Shown here one piece after another: positions 32,796 to 37,357 of a stretch of DNA of 37,357 nt. The DNA is from Burkholderiales bacterium (GTDB taxonomy: Bacteria > Pseudomonadota > Gammaproteobacteria > Burkholderiales > Burkholderiaceae_C): assembly GCA_947381415.1 (NCBI GenBank), contig CANCVB010000028.1:1-37357 (forward strand), given 5' to 3'. The position numbers and the translations under genes were made by a program. Position 1 is the stretch's first letter, and each line of letters starts with the position of its first letter. Below the pieces are notes generated by a model. The model did no database searches. It was given only the letters and a program-made list of their open reading frames with translations, and was not told the DNA's origin.

Positions 32796-33762
32796 CCTGT
32801 GTGTTTTGCTCTGCTGGGGATTCGCCTCGGTTGGTGCGCAAACCTTCCCGCTGAAAGACAAACCCATTACCCTGGTGGTGCCGTTTACCGCTGGCGGCCC
32901 AACCGACCGCTTGGCGCGCGACATGGCGGAAGCCTTGCGCAAGCCTTTGGGTGGTGCAACGGTGGTGGTGGAAAACGCCTTGGGCGCGGGTGGTGCCATC
33001 GCCACCCAAAAAGTTGCGCGCGCCGCACCGGATGGGCACACATTGCTGATTCACCATATCGGTATGGCGACGATGCCCGCACTGATACGCAAACCCAGTT
33101 TTGATGTGCTGAATGACTTTGAGTATTTGGGCATGATCCATGAAGTGCCGATGACCATTGTGGGGCGCGCGAGTTTAGAGGCCAATGATTACAAACAACT
33201 CAGCGCATGGGTGGCTACCCAAAAAGACAAAGTCAACCTGGGCAATGCAGGTATTGGTTCGGCCTCGCACCTGTGTGGTTTGTTATGGCAGTCGGCCATG
33301 CGCACCGAGATGACAACCATTCAGTACAAGGGCGTATCCATGGCCATGACCGATTTGCTGGGTGGGCAAATCGATGTGTTGTGCGACCAAACCACCAATA
33401 CCTTGACCTATATTGAAAGCAAAAAGGTCAAAGCCTATGCGGTTACCAGCAACAAGCATTTGTCGCAAGCCGCATTGAAAGATTTGCCCACTTTGCAAGA
33501 GGCTGGGTTGAAAGGTTTTCAGGTCAGCGTGTGGCACGGTGTGTACGCGCCCAAAGGTTTGCCTGAACAGACCAAGGCCAAGTTGTATGGGGCTTTGCGC
33601 ACCGTGTTCTCAGACCCTAGGTTTATTCAAAAACAAGAAGCCTTGGGTGCGGTGATGGTGATTGACAAACGCACCGATCCTGTAGAGCATAAAAAATTTG
33701 TGGCTGCTGAAATTGCCAAGTGGACACCCATCATCAAAGCCGCTGGCGTTTACGCTGACTGA
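32776..33762 (+). CDS. Bug-family (TctC-like) periplasmic solute-binding protein
   Basis: A 328-residue receptor of the tripartite tricarboxylate transporter family. A signal peptide (MRAVIHSLCVLLCWGFASVGA) precedes the typical KPITLVVPFTAGGPTDRLARDMAEALRK and VVVENALGAGGAIATQKVARAAPDGHTLLIHH, the Bug hallmark. No TctA or TctB membrane partner is in the window, so it is an orphan receptor, as most Bug proteins are in Burkholderiales. Its start lies inside the PaaK-like gene (20-base overlap), so it belongs to the same operon. Ligands of Bug proteins are usually small carboxylates; the one here is unknown. Confidence 0.9.
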   Translation: MRAVIHSLCVLLCWGFASVGAQTFPLKDKPITLVVPFTAGGPTDRLARDMAEALRKPLGGATVVVENALGAGGAIATQKVARAAPDGHTLLIHHIGMATMPALIRKPSFDVLNDFEYLGMIHEVPMTIVGRASLEANDYKQLSAWVATQKDKVNLGNAGIGSASHLCGLLWQSAMRTEMTTIQYKGVSMAMTDLLGGQIDVLCDQTTNTLTYIESKKVKAYAVTSNKHLSQAALKDLPTLQEAGLKGFQVSVWHGVYAPKGLPEQTKAKLYGALRTVFSDPRFIQKQEALGAVMVIDKRTDPVEHKKFVAAEIAKWTPIIKAAGVYAD

Positions 33763-33773
33763 ACCCTGCTCAT

Positions 33774-34544
33774 CTATTGTTTGAAGCGTTTGCGCGTGAG
33801 CGTGAGGGCGATCCACCAAGCGACGCTGGCATAAAGCGTCAAAACACCCACATGCAGCCAGACTTGGTCGGGCCAAACGTCCATGAACAAAGGCCGCACC
33901 AAGGCCACTGCGTGGGTGAGTGGCAAGCACCAAGCCAAGCCTTTCACTATCGCAGGCAAGGTGTCGAGGGGGAAAAACACACCGCTTAAAAACATCATCG
34001 GTGTCAAGAACAGCGTGAAGTAATAGGTAAAGAAATCGTAGCCCTTGGCCAGTGCATTGAAAATCAATGCCAAACAGCTGAAGGTGATGCCCACACCTAG
34101 CAAGATCGGCCAAGCCACCAACAGTTTCCAAGACTGACTGATACCCAAGGCCAGCATCACCAACAAAATAGCAGTGACGGTAAAAATGGCCTTGAAAGCA
34201 GCCCACAGCATTTCAGCGAGCAGCACATCGTCCAACCGCACCGGTGCGTTCATGATGCCGTCCCAGGTTTTTTGTACATGCATGCGCGAAAACGCCGAGT
34301 ACAAGGCTTCGAAAGTGGCTGCATTCATGGCGCTCATGCACACCGATCCGCTGGCCAAAAACAAGATGTACGGCACCTTCACATCACCTTGTTGTACGCC
34401 CCCGACCAATGCGCCCAGGCCATAACCGAAGGCCACCAACCACATCAGTGGTTCGGCGATGTTGGCAATCAAGCTGGGGATAAAGAGTTTGCGCCACACC
34501 AAAAAATTGCGCAAAAAAACAGGCCAAAAACGCAGTCGCATCAT
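33774..34544 (-). CDS. ABC-2 type permease (NodJ-like)
   Basis: A 256-residue inner-membrane permease with six hydrophobic segments of the ABC-2 family. The N-terminal block [36 protein letters not shown] and the segment [28 protein letters not shown] are typical of NodJ-type subunits. NodJ and NodI export lipochitin oligosaccharides in rhizobia, but this pair is widespread in non-nodulating betaproteobacteria. The substrate is unknown. Its start overlaps the stop of the ATPase gene as ATGA, and its stop faces that of the Bug gene with 11 bases between. Confidence 0.88.
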   Translation of the reverse strand: MMRLRFWPVFLRNFLVWRKLFIPSLIANIAEPLMWLVAFGYGLGALVGGVQQGDVKVPYILFLASGSVCMSAMNAATFEALYSAFSRMHVQKTWDGIMNAPVRLDDVLLAEMLWAAFKAIFTVTAILLVMLALGISQSWKLLVAWPILLGVGITFSCLALIFNALAKGYDFFTYYFTLFLTPMMFLSGVFFPLDTLPAIVKGLAWCLPLTHAVALVRPLFMDVWPDQVWLHVGVLTLYASVAWWIALTLTRKRFKQ

Positions 34545-35464
34545 CCGTCCTCTCGAATTTGACGGCCTGTGAGTTTGAGGAACAGGTCCTCTAAATTCGC
34601 AGGGCGATGCAGGGTACGTAAACCTGCCGTGTTGCCCAAAGCTTGCAATAAAGGGGTGGCAGTATCGGTATAAAAGAAGACGGTGTCACCACTCACCTCT
34701 ACCCGTTTGGCATGGTGACGCGCTGAACTGGCGGCAATGTCTTGGGGGTTGCCACCAAAGACCTCCACCACATCGGGTTCCAGGTGTTGGGAAATCAGGT
34801 CGCGGGGCTTTCCTTCAGCGATTTTTCTTCCGTGGTCTAGCACCAGCAAGCGGTCACAAAGGCGCTCGGCTTCGTCCATGAAATGGGTGGTTAGCAAAAT
34901 CGATTTGCCTTGTTGCAAGAGTTGCTGCAAACGCTCCCACATCAGGTGACGCGCTTGCGGGTCCAGGCCCGTGGTGGGCTCGTCCAGTAACAGCAGTTGC
35001 GGGTCGTTAATCAAAGCCCGCGCCAGACTCAATCGTCGCTTCATGCCGCCCGACAACTCGCCGGGTTTGGCGTCTGCCTTGTGGGTGAGTGCGGCAAACG
35101 ACAACAGCGAGGGAATACGTGCGCGAATATCCGCACTCGCCATGCCAAAGTAACGGCCATACACCATGAGGTTTTCGCTGCAGGTGAAATCGGGGTCTAA
35201 GGAGTCAAACTGACTGACAACCCCTAAACGCGCTTTGATGGCCAGCGTCTCTTGGGGCATGGACATACCAAACACGCTGATACTGCCGCTGTCGGGCGCA
35301 CTCAGCCCCAAGCACATGCGAAAGGTGGTGGTTTTTCCTGCGCCATTGGGGCCAATCACGCCCAAGCATTCACCGGCCTGCACCTCGAATGACAAGTCAT
35401 CCACCACTGTGGTGTCGCCAAAGCGTTTGGACAGGTGGCTACAACGAAGTTGGGGTTCGGTCAT
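34541..35464 (-). CDS. ABC transporter ATP-binding protein (NodI-like)
   Basis: ATPase of the ABC-2 exporter, 307 residues from ATG 35464 (the TTG at 35485 is less likely). Walker A GPNGAGKT is at 38-45, the signature is [15 protein letters not shown], Walker B is [13 protein letters not shown] and the H-loop is in [23 protein letters not shown]. The C-terminal [46 protein letters not shown] is the NodI/DrrA-type domain. Upstream, it is divergent from tRNA-Phe across 65 bases. Confidence 0.9.
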   Translation of the reverse strand: MTEPQLRCSHLSKRFGDTTVVDDLSFEVQAGECLGVIGPNGAGKTTTFRMCLGLSAPDSGSISVFGMSMPQETLAIKARLGVVSQFDSLDPDFTCSENLMVYGRYFGMASADIRARIPSLLSFAALTHKADAKPGELSGGMKRRLSLARALINDPQLLLLDEPTTGLDPQARHLMWERLQQLLQQGKSILLTTHFMDEAERLCDRLLVLDHGRKIAEGKPRDLISQHLEPDVVEVFGGNPQDIAASSARHHAKRVEVSGDTVFFYTDTATPLLQALGNTAGLRTLHRPANLEDLFLKLTGRQIREDG

Positions 35465-35474
35465 GACAAGCGGA

Positions 35475-35499
35475 TGTGCATACAAGTGTGCATTGTGCC
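35475..35499. repeat. Short direct repeats TGTGCAT
   Basis: TGTGCAT occurs at 35475-35481 and 35487-35493, and TGTGCC follows at 35494-35499. They lie between the NodI-like gene and the tRNA-Phe -10 box. They may be regulatory or simply fortuitous. Confidence 0.35.
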
Positions 35500-35513
35500 T
35501 TTAATGCCGGTGA

Positions 35514-35519
35514 TATACT
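35514..35519 (+). promoter_or_regulatory. Probable -10 box of tRNA-Phe
   Basis: TATACT (five of six to TATAAT) ends 10 bases before the tRNA. The best -35 partner is TTGTGC at 35493-35498, with a short 15-base spacer. Confidence 0.55.
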
Positions 35520-35529
35520 TTTAACCCTT

Positions 35530-35605
35530 GGCCCGGTAGCTCAGTCGGTAGAGCAGAGGATTGAAAATCCTTGTGTCGGTGGTTCGATTCCGCCCCAGGC
35601 CACCA
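35530..35605 (+). tRNA. tRNA-Phe (GAA anticodon)
   Basis: A 76-base cloverleaf with encoded CCA. The anticodon loop is TTGAAAA with anticodon GAA; the D-arm GCTCAGTCGGTAGAGC and T-loop TTCGATT are standard. The acceptor stem is GGCCCGG against CCAGGCC, which pairs everywhere except C5 (35534) against A68 (35597). Other betaproteobacterial tRNA-Phe genes I recall have T5-A68 there, so a single T-to-C change is likely. It separates the NodI/J region from an AT-rich polysaccharide locus. Confidence 0.95.
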
Positions 35606-35731
35606 GTTTTCACATGTACATATTACGTACAGAGTTTTAGTGCGCGATTACTGAAATTAAATCGGTACTGCGGTAGCTTCTCGATCTGATTCGATATTTC
35701 AATCCTTAGATGTTTAATTTAGACACTCTCA

Positions 35732-37357
<1,626 letters not shown>

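Noticed and set aside
35615-35631. TGTAC/GTACA stem after tRNA-Phe as a terminator
   Set aside because: Only five A/T-rich pairs with a seven-base loop, and the T-run is offset from the stem. It is too weak to call.
35650-35700. Remnant of a tRNA (GGTAGCT-like string) marking an integration scar
   Set aside because: Only seven bases match the D-arm start. No T-arm or 3' end copy is present.

Overview
The window comes from a betaproteobacterium of the order Burkholderiales, most likely the family Comamonadaceae; a freshwater Limnohabitans/Rhodoferax-like genome is my best guess, from memory of similar proteins. Support: the spc/alpha ribosomal cluster has infA between secY and rpmJ, RpoA is 331 aa and S4 is 207 aa, and there are a Bug-type receptor, a DUF1840 protein and a Liv-type ABC cassette of the kind seen in this order. 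No insertion sequence, prophage, CRISPR array or origin is visible. The longest stretch without a gene is 228 bases (11319-11546).

Region 1 (20-9082) is most of the spc operon (rplN to rpmJ) followed by the alpha operon (rpsM, rpsK, rpsD, rpoA, rplQ), an initiator tRNA and a clear rho-independent terminator. Genes are tightly packed, except that the infA-rpmJ, rpsK-rpsD, rpsD-rpoA and rpoA-rplQ spacers carry short hairpins. rpmJ (37 aa) is easily missed because of its size.

Region 2 (9122-11318) has an alpha/beta hydrolase, a DUF1840 protein and an SrkA-type stress kinase.

Region 3 (11319-20369) is a polyol (mannitol/sorbitol/arabitol) uptake and catabolism operon: binding protein, two permeases and ATPase of an MtlEFGK/SmoEFGK-type ABC importer, a long-chain mannitol/arabitol 2-dehydrogenase, a sorbitol-dehydrogenase-like SDR, an AraC-family activator and xylulokinase. 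Imported polyols would be oxidised to ketoses and D-xylulose phosphorylated. The leader holds three nested inverted repeats, and a strong hairpin separates the binding-protein gene from the permease genes.

Region 4 (20383-24510, minus strand) reads crp/fnr-type regulator, RsuA-family pseudouridine synthase, htpG (with a well-matched sigma-32 promoter) and an ArgO/LysE exporter.

Region 5 (24610-33762, plus strand) is a compact operon: long-chain-type acyl-CoA ligase, LivG/H/M, periplasmic binding protein, LivF, a PaaK-family protein with an altered P-loop, and an orphan Bug receptor. It looks like an uptake-and-CoA-activation system for a carboxylic acid of unknown identity, and is the least characterised system in the window.

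Region 6 (33774-35605) has a NodI/NodJ-type ABC-2 exporter on the minus strand and a tRNA-Phe with a C-A mismatch in its acceptor stem. Region 7 (35606-37357) is visibly more AT-rich and starts a surface-polysaccharide locus: manC followed by a truncated gmd.
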